Shown: positions 1-7,598, numbered from the stretch's first letter. The stretch is 30,871 nt of DNA from JBBTCJ01 sp038043285 (GCA_038043285.1 JBBTCJ010000134.1:1-30871), one strand, 5' to 3'. The notes: generated by a model from the letters alone, not told the origin. A program made the numbers and translations.

Positions 1-123
1 CCCGCTATCCACGAGTTGGTAGTTGCGGATTGCTCCCAGGCCGGGGTCGATTACACTCGGAGGGGGTCAGGACTCTGTGGCCCTCTGGTTGCGGATTGCT
101 CCCAGGCCGGGGTCGATTACACT
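1..123 (+). CRISPR. Type II-C CRISPR array, right-hand end (two repeats, truncated by window edge)
   Basis: Two identical 36-bp repeats lie at 22-57 and 88-123, each starting GTTGCGGATTGCTCCC and ending GTCGATTACACT. They enclose one complete 30-bp spacer (58-87). Bases 1-21 are the end of a further spacer, so the array continues to the left. A 36-bp repeat with a 30-bp spacer is typical of type II systems, and the array abuts cas2. The crRNA sense is inferred to be the plus strand, opposite to the cas genes, for two reasons. The GTTG start resembles other II-C repeats, and the tracrRNA anti-repeat at 4574-4610 matches the reverse complement. Each repeat ends in TACACT, a possible -10 element, reminiscent of promoters embedded in Neisseria and Campylobacter II-C repeats. 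No degenerate terminal repeat is seen at this end. Bases 124-171 hold no gene, only a weak GCTGC/GCAGC hairpin. Confidence 0.93.
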
Positions 124-171
124 ACCTCGCCCCTAACCTGAGCTGCCGCAAGGAGTTGCAGCAAAAGGAGG

Positions 172-501
172 CTAGAAAAACTCGAGTTGACGTGGCGGGG
201 ATTCGATGGGTTTGCGCCGTTTTCCCCAGAACACGTGCATGCGTTCGTACTGCTTGTCGGTGATGGTGATGACCCGGACTTCGCAGTCGGGGGGCAGGTT
301 TTTCTCGACGCGGTTGGCGTGGACATCGGCGTTTTCCTCACTGGCGCAGTGTCGAACGTAGACAGAGTATTGTAGCCGCCCGAACCCGTCTTCCAAGAGC
401 TTCTTGCGAAACCGTGCGTAGGCGCGACGCGCGGCCTTGGTGTCGACGGGCAGATCGAACATGGTCAGCACCCACATGCAGCGGTACCCGCTCAGTTGCA
501 C
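172..501 (-). CDS. cas2: CRISPR-associated endoribonuclease Cas2
   Basis: Cas2 forms the core dimer of the Cas1-Cas2 integrase that inserts new spacers. The 109-residue product opens with GYRCMWVLTMFDLPVDTK, the beta-1 strand of the ferredoxin-like Cas2 fold with the conserved Asp16. LQYSVYVRHC and a VRVITITDKQYERM strand region follow, as in type II Cas2. The GTG start at 501 overlaps the cas1 stop by 10 bp, so the two are probably translationally coupled. An ATG at 477 would give a 101-residue version, but the GYR-MW leader is common in II-C Cas2 proteins and favours the longer form. It is the last gene of the cas9-cas1-cas2 operon and lies 48 bp from the array. Length and motifs are normal and no lesion is seen. 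Confidence 0.95.
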   Translation of the reverse strand: MQLSGYRCMWVLTMFDLPVDTKAARRAYARFRKKLLEDGFGRLQYSVYVRHCASEENADVHANRVEKNLPPDCEVRVITITDKQYERMHVFWGKRRKPIESPPRQLEFF

Positions 502-1448
502 GAGACGGGGATCTCCAGCTTCCGTTCACCTCCTTCCAGAACGCGCACGAGGGAGGCCATCATTCGCGACAACCCGACCATCAACGGGCCGGACTCAGCG
601 GCGGTAACGACCGTTTCGGTGAGCACCCCGAGCAGGGACTCCTTGGCCTCCCGATCGACTTCGGTTTTTCCGCGCGCGACGAGATCGCGCACTCGCGCGT
701 CAACGAGGGGCCGCAGAGGCTCCACGAGATCATCGGCCAGGCAGAAGGCGTTGTAGCGGTTGCGGTGGTGAAACCCGATGGAGGGGTGCAACCCCGCGGT
801 GCAGATCGCCCGCGCCACCGCCGCCCGCAACGCCATGTAGCCGTAATTCAGGAGATTATTGGGCGGAGGTCCTTCGGGATCGCGGTGGAAGCGACCCCCC
901 AGTGGTCCCCCCTTGGTAAGGGGGGAAGCGGATCGGTCGCTCGCGCTTCCCAAGATCGCGTCCTCGGCGAAAAGGGCTTTCCAATAGACCTTGGCGGCGT
1001 GGGCCTCGACGTTGGAGGGATCGCCGGAGCGGACGGAGCGGGCGAGCGCGAGGAGCTTTCGGTGAGCGGGGTCGTTGGGTGAGATGATTTTGGCCTGGGC
1101 GTGAATCTTGGCCTGGACGAGTTGTCGCCAGATTCGTTTTCCGCAGGGTCGGGTGGATTCGACCTGGAGTCTGAGGCGTTCGGTGTGCAGGGCGTTTCCC
1201 TCGATGGGGTAGACGAGGGCGGCGGGGTGGTGGTCTTGTCCGCAGACGATGAGGACGGCGCCGAAGCGTGCCAGGGTGGTGAGCAGGGCGTGGGTGTAGG
1301 TGACGGCGGGGTGATCGACGATGACGACGCCGATGTCCTCGCAAGGGATGGTGGCGACGACCTCGCGCTCGCGGGTAAGGACGAGCTGGTCGTCCTTGAT
1401 GGAGAGGTACGTCGGTCCGGTGGAGATTTCGACAGTCCGCTTAATCAT
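492..1448 (-). CDS. cas1: CRISPR-associated integrase Cas1 (type II) with an in-frame palindromic insertion
   Basis: Cas1 is the catalytic subunit of the spacer-integration complex. The 318-residue product has the N-terminal beta domain (MIKRTVEISTGPTYLSIKDD) and an alpha-helical C-terminal domain. That domain carries Glu148 (NVEAHAAKVYWKALF), the HHRNRYN histidines near 227-228 and the LADDLVEP aspartates near 239-240, the expected metal ligands. The ATG at 1448 overlaps the cas9 stop by 8 bp; upstream in-frame starts lie inside cas9 and are unlikely. Between FAED (161-163) and RFHRD (186-190) there are roughly 20 extra residues, including SPLTKGGPLGG. They are encoded by a GC-rich palindrome at 906-926 and its flanks. 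Type II Cas1 proteins are usually about 290-305 residues, so this fits an in-frame insertion. It lies between catalytic residues in sequence, probably in a surface loop. Whether the enzyme is still active cannot be told from sequence. Confidence 0.93.
   Translation of the reverse strand: MIKRTVEISTGPTYLSIKDDQLVLTREREVVATIPCEDIGVVIVDHPAVTYTHALLTTLARFGAVLIVCGQDHHPAALVYPIEGNALHTERLRLQVESTRPCGKRIWRQLVQAKIHAQAKIISPNDPAHRKLLALARSVRSGDPSNVEAHAAKVYWKALFAEDAILGSASDRSASPLTKGGPLGGRFHRDPEGPPPNNLLNYGYMALRAAVARAICTAGLHPSIGFHHRNRYNAFCLADDLVEPLRPLVDARVRDLVARGKTEVDREAKESLLGVLTETVVTAAESGPLMVGLSRMMASLVRVLEGGERKLEIPVSCN
906..926. repeat. Perfect palindromic element inside cas1 (SPLTKGG type)
   Basis: Bases 906-914 (TCCCCCCTT) and 918-926 (AAGGGGGGA) form a 9-bp perfect stem with a 3-base GGT loop. 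A second inverted repeat, GGGAAGCG at 923-930 and CGCTTCCC at 944-951, adjoins it. A similar CCCCCCTT...AAGGGG palindrome lies between genes at 29260-29279, so this appears to be a dispersed element. Here it is read in frame by cas1 without stop codons. Confidence 0.75.
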
Positions 1449-4400
1449 TGGCGTTTCGGATCCGGCCGAGGAGGTCGACGGTGACCTTTTGCGCCTTGAG
1501 AGAGTTCGCTGTTTTGACGAGTTTCTTGATTTTTTTGTCAGGTCGGGCGTCCGCGTGGTCAACGAAGTAGAGTTGACCCTGTGTGGAAGCACTCGTGCGG
1601 AAGATCATCAGGCTTTCGGATGTGCCGACCCGGGCAAGGACAGTGTCCCCAGGCGATAACGACATGACAAAGCGCGCGCCCGGAGACGATGGATGGGATC
1701 GTTGATAGAGGAGTTCTCGGTCGCGAACACGTCGGGCGGCTTCCAGGCGTGTCACCCACACGCCCTCGCGTTTTGCTCTCCCCCGGGAGATCGTTACCTC
1801 GAAGATGGAGACATGGTGCGTGCTACCCGGCTTCACATACGCGCGACCTCCGCGTATCGGTTGAATCGTTAGGTCTCTTTTCAGCAGTCGCACCTTCTTG
1901 ACGATGGTTCCGCTGGGCATTATGAGCGGTTCCTTCCAGACTTCGGCGGGGATTTTCTGTTTTTCGTCGGGGTTGAGGCCGAACTGTCTGAGGCGTTCGA
2001 TGACCAGGTCGCGGATGGTTTGGTCGCGGATGTCGTCGATCATGGCGAGGGTGAGGGCTTCGAGGGGTTTTCGGTAAGCGAATCGTTGGGGGTCTTCGAC
2101 CCAGTTTTTGGCCCAGGGCCGGGGTTGATCGGGTGCGGCGCAGCGTTGGGGCTTGTGGGTGGGTCCGTAGAGTGTTTCCTCGTGGAGGGCGCCGCGGACT
2201 TTTCGGCGAGCGCGATGGGAGACGTTGATGGCGTTGACGGTTCCTTCGAGGTCGGCGCGGAAGTCGGGCCAGGGTTCCGGGAGGGCGTCGGAGGGCATGC
2301 CCTGGGGTTTATAGAGCTTGGAAAGCTGGTGCAGGCGTGAGCGGTTCATGAGGGCGATGACGACGGCGTCGACGGCGTGGTGTCGGTGATCGTCGCGGTT
2401 TTTGACGTTGAGATCATCGTTGCGAAGGACGGTGTCGAGCCCCCAGCGGCGTCTGAGATCGGCGACGAGTTGTCCCTTGGTGCAGACGACGTCGGTTCCG
2501 AGACATTCGACGTACTCGCTGACCTTTCGGGTGATGTAAGTGGTGTCGTTGAGCTGGCGAGCGACGAAGTCGTCAAGCTCGATTTGTTGCAGCCGGAACT
2601 TGCGGAGTTTGCCGTAGGGAAGGGATTGAGCGCGTTGCAGGACGGCTTCGTACTTGTCGGGGTTGGCGCCGGCGAGCCATTCGTAGGGGGTTCGGTCTTT
2701 CTTGTCATGGTTCTCGTCGCGGAAGCAGACGACGCGGTTCATGAGGGAGTTGTCGAGGCTTCGGTCCTTGGGGAGGACGTGGTCGACGTCGATTTCTCCC
2801 CCGAAGAGTTGGGCCAGGCTGATGGGGCGGCCGGAGTAGAGGCAAACTCCCCCCTGCTCGCTCCAGAGGCGGTAGCGGTCGATGGCGTCCCTGGTGTCTT
2901 TGACGCCGTGTTCGCGGATTTTTTCGGCGGCCTGGTCGCGCAGCGTCTGTCGCTGTCGGTTGTCTTTGGTCAGTCGGGCGCGTTCTTCGGAGGTTCCCTT
3001 CACTTCGCGTGCGAGTTCGATGTGAATTCTGGCGGGCTTCCCGTACTCGCGGATGATCGCGTTGACCACCTTTCGGACTTCGTGGAGGGCCTGGCGGACA
3101 AGAGGGTTGGTGACTTCGGGGGGAGGCGGGAGGTTGTCGCGCTGGCTGACGACGCGTTGGTCGGGGCGGAGGTATCCTGCCTCGCGGAGGGCGGAGGGTG
3201 TTCCGTCGCGGGTCATCAGGGGTAATCCGCGCTCGAGGTGAGGCAGCAGTTTTTCGATCGCTTCCCTTGAGTAGCTGGCATAGCCCTCTTCGAGGTCGAA
3301 ATCGAGAAGCACCTCGGCCTGGTCGGGTGTAAGGCCCCAGAGGTGAATCGCCTTTTCGCCTATGGCATCCTCGTCGTCGTGGAGGATCGCTCGGACGATC
3401 TCGTTGCGGCGGTCGTCGGGAGTTTTGAACCACTGGGCGCCAAGGGCATTCTTGCCGGCCAGGGCGTGATCGGTAGGCATCCCGTGGAGCTTGGTGCGTT
3501 CGGCGCGCTCGAAATTGAAACGAACGTTTTCGTAGAGGCCGAGGTGCTTGCGGATGTCGTCGAATTTGACTTCTTTTTTCCGTTCGAGGCGTGCGATGAG
3601 CTTGGACCGTTCGTCGGGCGTGAGGGGGCGCTCCCCAGCGGTGGCGGCATCAAGCAGGCGTAGGTTGTTAACTTCCTGGAGAAGGCGAAAGCGTTGGGCG
3701 GCGCGGTCGGCGCGGGGGCATCGCTTCTTCTTGGGTTCAAGCTCGCAGGTTCCGACGACGGACCTGGGCCAGTACATTTTCCGCTGTCCGAAGATGAGGC
3801 CCTTCTGAATCCAATTGTCGTCGGGCATGGGGTCGTAGAGTTTCGTTCGCAGTTCATCGGTCAGGATGGCGGGGTGATGGGGGCGCTGGGCCTCCCAGAC
3901 GGCCTGGAATTCGCCGGTGTACATGTCGCGGCGAGTATGTCGGCCGCGAAGGCGGGCGAGAGCGTCGTTGCCCTGGAGAGTCGCAAGGTGTTCCCCGAGG
4001 GTTCGGCGTCCGCTGGAGGTAATGTCGCTTTGCAGCGAGTTGATCTCCTTGAGCATGTCGGAGGTCTCCTTCTTTCTGCCGCGGTCGGTCTTTCGGTTGG
4101 AGAGAAAGCCTCGGCGTTGCGTCAGGTGAAGGAGGATGCGACCGATGAGGTGCGGATCGAGGGGATGGTCCAACGCACGGCGGCGCAGTTCGTAGGGATT
4201 GAGCAACAACGCCGCTTGCTCCTGGGCCGGATCATCCGGCCACAGGCCGGCCTTTTGGAGCAGGTTGCGTACCTTGCGTTTTCGGAGCGCTCGGCGGGCG
4301 ATCTGACGGCGCATGCCGCGGGCGATGCGGCGTTCCTCGCTTTTGGATTTTTCGCCGCCTTTCTGATCGCGGTCGACGCCTTCGGGGAAGACCTTCGGGG

Positions 4401-4504
4401 AAGACGCGGACGCCCGCGGCGAGAATCTTGCTTCCGCCCTCGTTGATTGCCGCCCAGCCGATGGAGCTTGGCCCGAGGTCCAGCCCGAGTGTGTAATCTG
4501 ACAT
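1441..4504 (-). CDS. cas9: Cas9 (type II-C) effector nuclease, frameshifted by a 13-bp tandem duplication
   Basis: Cas9 is the crRNA:tracrRNA-guided double-strand nuclease. The true start is the ATG at 4504, with GGAG at 4514-4517 (minus sense) nine bases upstream. It begins MSDYTLGLDLGPSSIGW, which is RuvC-I with Asp9. After residue 33 the sequence encoding VFPEG is duplicated (4380-4405), shifting the frame. Read as it stands, the product would be about 90 residues ending at 4232. The other frame continues with an intact body from DRDQKGGEKSKSEERR (arginine-rich bridge helix) to the stop at 1441. Removing one 13-bp copy restores a 1016-residue protein. Its motifs, in restored numbering, are RuvC-II IHIELAREVKG (Glu492), HNH DVDHVLPKD (His571) with DENHDKKDRTP (Asn594), and RuvC-III DDHRHHAVDAVVIA (His705, Asp708). 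The length is typical of small II-C Cas9s. The open frame in the body argues that the lesion is recent, phase-variable or an assembly error. cas1 overlaps the 3' end. Confidence 0.93.
4380..4405. repeat. Perfect 13-bp tandem duplication in cas9
   Basis: CTTCGGGGAAGAC occurs twice without a gap, at 4380-4392 and 4393-4405. On the coding strand each copy reads GTCTTCCCCGAAG. Both cas9 frames contain the peptide VFPEG here, showing that one copy is extra. Thirteen is not a multiple of three, so the copy number decides whether Cas9 is in frame. Confidence 0.95.
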
Positions 4505-4513
4505 GATGGGTGT

Positions 4514-4517
4514 CTCC
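4514..4517 (-). promoter_or_regulatory. Ribosome binding site deciding the cas9 start
   Basis: The minus strand reads GGAG nine bases before the ATG at 4504. It supports the MSDYTLGLDLG start over the longer frame that opens upstream at 4545. That frame lacks RuvC-I until it joins the Cas9 body after the duplication. Confidence 0.7.
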
Positions 4518-4538
4518 AAAAAAATTCCCCATGGACGC

Positions 4539-4570
4539 TTGACATTCCACGGAAAGTCGTGCACTATAGG
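4539..4570 (+). promoter_or_regulatory. Candidate tracrRNA promoter
   Basis: A perfect TTGACA lies at 4539-4544. A TATA-like segment CACTATAGG follows: TATAGG at 4565-4570 is 20 bp away, while CACTAT at 4562-4567 gives the ideal 17 bp but matches less well. Transcription would start at about 4574, the first base of the anti-repeat. The same bases read on the minus strand give TATAGT (4568-4563), a possible cas9 -10, so the two promoters may overlap divergently. Confidence 0.65.
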
Positions 4571-4573
4571 AAC

Positions 4574-4684
4574 AGTGTAATCGACCTCGGTCTGTGAGTC
4601 TTTTCGCAACAAGAGGAAAGATTCGCAGGCCACGCTCTACGGAGCGACCAGCCGCAACGCGCAAGCGGGGCGGCTCTTTTGTTT
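4574..4684 (+). ncRNA. tracrRNA of the type II-C CRISPR-Cas system
   Basis: The tracrRNA pairs with the crRNA repeat and is bound by Cas9. Bases 4574-4610 are an anti-repeat. They match the reverse complement of the 36-bp repeat at about 28 positions, with the first 13 bases (AGTGTAATCGACC) and the last six (CGCAAC) identical. Two C-to-T differences keep G-U pairs. One mismatch and a TCTTTT segment opposite ATTG would form the bulge between the lower and upper stems. Downstream are a hairpin CGCTC-TACG-GAGCG at 4633-4646 (UNCG-type loop) and the terminator hairpin at 4650-4675. The predicted RNA is about 105-110 nt. It is divergent from cas9, whose ATG is 69 bp away. Expression and exact ends are not shown by the sequence. 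Confidence 0.88.
4650..4684 (+). terminator. Intrinsic terminator of the tracrRNA
   Basis: AGCCGC (4650-4655) pairs with GCGGCT (4670-4675). Inside it, CGC (4658-4660) pairs with GCG (4665-4667) around a GCAA tetraloop, with an AA/GG internal loop between the stems. CTTTTGTTT follows at 4676-4684. This is a classical hairpin plus T-tract and gives the 3' end of the tracrRNA. Confidence 0.85.
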
Positions 4685-4846
4685 GATGGGCATGCGGGGC
4701 TGCGCTCTGTGTCTGGGCGTTCTTGTGGGACGCGAAGGTGATGAGTACGATCGCCCGCCGCGTAGCCGGTGCTGATGGCACGAGAGCGAACGGCTGCACA
4801 CGATGGGTAGAAGGCGACCGGAACCTCGGTGACTGTTGAACGATCC

Positions 4847-5446
4847 ATGACCTTTCGCGCTTTTCGACCCTGCGTGCGGACCCTGCTGGGCGCGGCGCTG
4901 GCCGTGCTCGCCGGCGGATGCGGCGAGGCGTTTTCCAACCTGACGGCCTCCCTGGGCGGTTCGACGGTCGGGCAGCGCGGGGACGTTCGCGTCCTGATGG
5001 TCAACAACACGCCCTATCGGGCGGTGTTCACCGTCGGCGCCTACGACTCGACCGATCCGGACTACCGGCCATTTTTCGACCAAGTCGTACTGGCCGAGGA
5101 CGGTTTGATTCTCGACGGCGACAGCGAAAGCCGCATCGGGACGATCGAGTGTGCCCGGGTCTTCAGCCTCGGCGGACCGACGATGCTGGACCTCATTCGA
5201 AAGAATGTTCCAAGCGAGGATTTCGATGCCTCGGCGATGGTCGAAGGCGTCGAGTTCTATCAGATTGACGCCGACGATCCCTCCGCCGATCCTTTGTTAC
5301 GAGGCGCTGCGGCCCCGTTCGAAGCGCGGCTCGGCGTCGATTTCCCCTGCGAAGCCCTGTTGATCGTGTACCTCGAACACGACGAACAGGCTTCCCCGCA
5401 GTTCCGCGTCGACTTCAAGCTGATTCCTTCGCAATCGTCGCGGTAA
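4847..5446 (+). CDS. Putative exported lipoprotein of unknown function
   Basis: The 199-residue product starts MTFRAFRPCVRTLLGAALAV and continues LAGGCGEAF: a basic N-region, a hydrophobic stretch and a lipobox-like LAGGC (Cys about residue 25). The -3 position is Ala, so the lipobox is imperfect. The mature part is acidic and has no domain I recognise; it includes VRVLMVNNTPYRAVFTVGAYD and a C-terminal FRVDFKLIP strand. A GTG at 4829 would add six residues; the ATG gives a cleaner signal peptide, and neither has a strong ribosome binding site. It lies downstream of the tracrRNA terminator on the same strand and converges on the radical SAM gene. No link to the CRISPR locus is evident. Confidence 0.7.
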   Translation: MTFRAFRPCVRTLLGAALAVLAGGCGEAFSNLTASLGGSTVGQRGDVRVLMVNNTPYRAVFTVGAYDSTDPDYRPFFDQVVLAEDGLILDGDSESRIGTIECARVFSLGGPTMLDLIRKNVPSEDFDASAMVEGVEFYQIDADDPSADPLLRGAAAPFEARLGVDFPCEALLIVYLEHDEQASPQFRVDFKLIPSQSSR

Positions 5447-5573
5447 TTCGCGCTCTCGTTTCACTTTGCCGACCGTCCGACCGCAAGACAGGCACGTTGG
5501 GCCAGGGGGCACGGTGCGCAGAACCACGAGTGCCAAGAAGCGGTCGGTTGGTGAGCCCGGCGCAGAAGCGACA

Positions 5574-5595
5574 GGACCGCTCCATTCTGTCGCGG
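5574..5595 (+). repeat. Dispersed 22-bp repeat, copy 1
   Basis: GGACCGCTCCATTCTGTCGCGG is 22 bp, split here as GGACCGCTCC plus ATTCTGTCGCGG. It is the exact reverse complement of 17426-17447 and a divergent relative of the copies at 21528 and 25674. GCGACAG just before it pairs with CTGTCGC inside it. It lies between the convergent lipoprotein and radical SAM genes. Confidence 0.7.
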
Positions 5596-5669
5596 CTCCG
5601 ATCTCGATACGCCGTGGCATCATCCCGCTCGGAGGCCACGGGCGAAGGTACACGATAACGGAGATCGTG

Positions 5670-6554
5670 CTAGGCGTGGCCATAGTACGGTTCGGCGTGG
5701 AGTCCCGTCCGTTCGCGGACCAGCTCGACGATCCGATCGACCTCGGCGTTGGACAACGGGGCGACGCTCGCGGAGGCTGGACGTCGGGCGATCGTGTAGA
5801 TTTGAACGAGTTTGATGCCGCCGCCGGCCTGGGCGATCTCGTGGAGTCGATCCGCGAACGCGGCGAGTTCACCGTCGCCGGGACCAACGCCGTCGATGCG
5901 CATGAACAAGGATTGAATGACAATGGGTCTTCGTCGCGCGACGGCGAGGATGTTGTCGAGAACGTGGCCCAGAGGATAGTTGGGTCGGTTCACGCGGCGG
6001 TAGTAGTCCTCGGTTCCGGCGTCGAGCTTGGCCCAGATTTCGCCGTGGTGCTCGTCAAGGATGGTCAGGCCGGCCTCGACGTTGGGGCGGATGAGGTAGC
6101 AGGCGTCGGTGATGAGGACGATCTTGGTTTCGTCCCAATGGGCGTCGCGCTTCATCCGTGCCACGAGCTTGACACTTTCGAGGAACTGCGGGCAGGCCGT
6201 CGGCTCGCCGTCGCCGGAAAAAGCGAAGTCCTGCGGGCGGCGCAGCGATTCCGGCACGTCGGCGAACTCCGGTTCGCCGAACAGTCCTCCGCTCGACACC
6301 GACGCAATCATGGCCGACAGTTCTTCCTCAAGGCGCACAACGTTCACTTCCCGCGTGCGGGGAGCGACGGTTCGATCGACCTGGCAGTAGATGCAGTCGA
6401 AGTTGCAGGCGGCGTCGGGATTGAGATTGATTCCAATGCTCAACCCGCCGCTTCGCCGCGAGATCACCGGGTAAACATAGAGATTCTCGCGCCAGTCGCG
6501 GGGATGAGAGGCGTATTGTCGAAGCGGAAGTTCGTTCACCGGTTGGGAACACAC
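5670..6554 (-). CDS. Radical SAM domain protein
   Basis: Radical SAM enzymes use a [4Fe-4S] cluster to cleave S-adenosylmethionine and start radical chemistry. The 294-residue product has the cluster motif CNFDCIYC (Cys50, Cys54, Cys57; CX3CX2C). It also has a Gly-rich SAM-binding strand FSGDGEPTACPQF near 113-125 and a TIM-barrel-like series, IVLITDAC, IWAKLDAG and IVIQSLFMRIDG. The GINLNPDAACNFDC context is shared with a group of uncharacterised radical SAM proteins related to the wyosine/MoaA-like branch; I cannot name the substrate. The start is a GTG at 6554, and a second in-frame GTG about six codons later is possible. The neighbour proC lies 82 bp beyond in the same orientation. Confidence 0.87.
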   Translation of the reverse strand: MCSQPVNELPLRQYASHPRDWRENLYVYPVISRRSGGLSIGINLNPDAACNFDCIYCQVDRTVAPRTREVNVVRLEEELSAMIASVSSGGLFGEPEFADVPESLRRPQDFAFSGDGEPTACPQFLESVKLVARMKRDAHWDETKIVLITDACYLIRPNVEAGLTILDEHHGEIWAKLDAGTEDYYRRVNRPNYPLGHVLDNILAVARRRPIVIQSLFMRIDGVGPGDGELAAFADRLHEIAQAGGGIKLVQIYTIARRPASASVAPLSNAEVDRIVELVRERTGLHAEPYYGHA

Positions 6555-6636
6555 TTGGGCCGGGCAATCGATCAGTTGTCGGTGAAGTCTACGCGATGAC
6601 CCGCCCGGAAGATACCTCGCGTCGCCCGCGATGCGA

Positions 6637-7455
6637 CTATCGCCCCAGTTCCTGGCTTCTTCGAGCGGCTGCGGCGACCGCTTCGCAAATGTGTTCGTAG
6701 ACCAGGTTCCGGGTCATCGACTCGATGGCCGCCTGGGTGGTTCCGCCCGGCGAGGTGACTTTCGCACGCAAGGCGCCGGCGGGTTCGCCGGTCTCCAGCA
6801 TCATTCGCGCCGCCCCCAGGCAGGTCTGCTTGGCGAGGATGTCGGCATGTTGTTTGGACAGTCCGATGCGCTCCGCCGCGGCGGTCAGGGCTTCGACGAA
6901 GTAGTAGAAGTACGCCGGTCCGGAGCCGGAGACCGCGGTGATCGCGTCCATCTGCCCCTCGTCGTGGATGGCGATGGCTTTGCCGCCGGCTTCAAAGATT
7001 CGCTGGGCCTTGAGCAGGTCGACCGGTTCGGCGTAGGCCCCCTTGCACACGCCGGCCATCCCCGCTCCCACGTGCATCGGCAGGTTGGGCATCGCGCGAA
7101 CGACGCGGACCTTGTGCGGCGCGAAGAGCATTTCGATCGACCTCGTGGCCACGCCGGCCATGATCGAGACGATCAGGTGTTCTTCGCGGATCAAGTCCGC
7201 AAACCCCCGGCAGACGTCGACGAACTGCTGAGGTTTGACCGCGAGGATCAGGATTTCGCTGTTGGCGACGACGGCGCGGTTGTCCGGCGTGACGGCTACG
7301 TTGAACCGCTGAGCGAAGAGGTTCCGCCGCGACTCGTTGGGGTCGGAGGCGATGATGCGGTCGGCGAACAGCAGCGTGTTTCGCACGATGGCGTGGACGA
7401 TGCCCTCGGCCGCGTTCCCCGCCCCGATGACCCCGATTTCGTATTGTCGCAACAT
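6637..7455 (-). CDS. proC: Pyrroline-5-carboxylate reductase
   Basis: ProC carries out the last step of proline synthesis, the NAD(P)H-dependent reduction of 1-pyrroline-5-carboxylate to proline, in the cytoplasm. The 272-residue product has an N-terminal Rossmann motif IGVIGAGNAAEGI (residues 7-19). It also has LILAVKPQQ, the MPNLP dinucleotide-site motif, and the C-terminal P5CR signature around AVSGSGPAYFYYFVEAL with VTSPGGTT. The ATG at 7455 is chosen because GGAG stands ten bases upstream; the frame also has an ATG at 7476 without a ribosome binding site. The family's GNMG is here GNAA, a mild deviation. It is divergent from the DUF167 gene, with a repeat-rich gap between. Confidence 0.95.
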   Translation of the reverse strand: MLRQYEIGVIGAGNAAEGIVHAIVRNTLLFADRIIASDPNESRRNLFAQRFNVAVTPDNRAVVANSEILILAVKPQQFVDVCRGFADLIREEHLIVSIMAGVATRSIEMLFAPHKVRVVRAMPNLPMHVGAGMAGVCKGAYAEPVDLLKAQRIFEAGGKAIAIHDEGQMDAITAVSGSGPAYFYYFVEALTAAAERIGLSKQHADILAKQTCLGAARMMLETGEPAGALRAKVTSPGGTTQAAIESMTRNLVYEHICEAVAAAARRSQELGR

Positions 7456-7477
7456 GGGCCGTTCGCTCCGCATCATA

Positions 7478-7597
7478 CTGCCGATTGTCGATTGCCAATG
7501 GGAACGACGATCGGCGTAGCTTCAACCAGCTTGACGAGGCCGGGGACAATCTTCAATCGGCAATTGGCAATCCTCAATCGGTAATTGACAATATCGG
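7478..7597. repeat. Degenerate CGATTGxCAATxx repeat cluster between proC and the DUF167 gene
   Basis: The motif recurs as GCCGATTGTCGATTGCCAAT (7481-7500), then AATCTTCAATCGGCAATTGG and CAATCCTCAATCGGTAATTG near 7550-7588, in both orientations. Related strings occur at 21510-21529 and 25799-25830. It looks like a dispersed low-complexity repeat rather than coding sequence, although it is open in the DUF167 frame. Confidence 0.6.
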
Positions 7598-7598
7598 C

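Noticed and set aside
124..171. Leader or crRNA terminator between array and cas2
   Set aside because: Only a 5-bp GCTGC/GCAGC stem with an 11-base loop was found, too weak to call.
2377..3225. 282-codon open frame on the plus strand
   Set aside because: It is antisense to the cas9 body; Val/Gly/Asp-rich composition typical of a high-GC shadow frame, no domain.
4505..4545. Upstream extension of the cas9 body frame as a 1034-residue protein
   Set aside because: Its first ~50 residues lack RuvC-I and are the wrong frame of the true N-terminus; the ATG at 4504 with GGAG encodes GLDLGPSSIGW.
5466..6599. 377-codon open frame on the plus strand
   Set aside because: It runs antisense through the whole radical SAM gene, whose CX3CX2C motif identifies the real strand.
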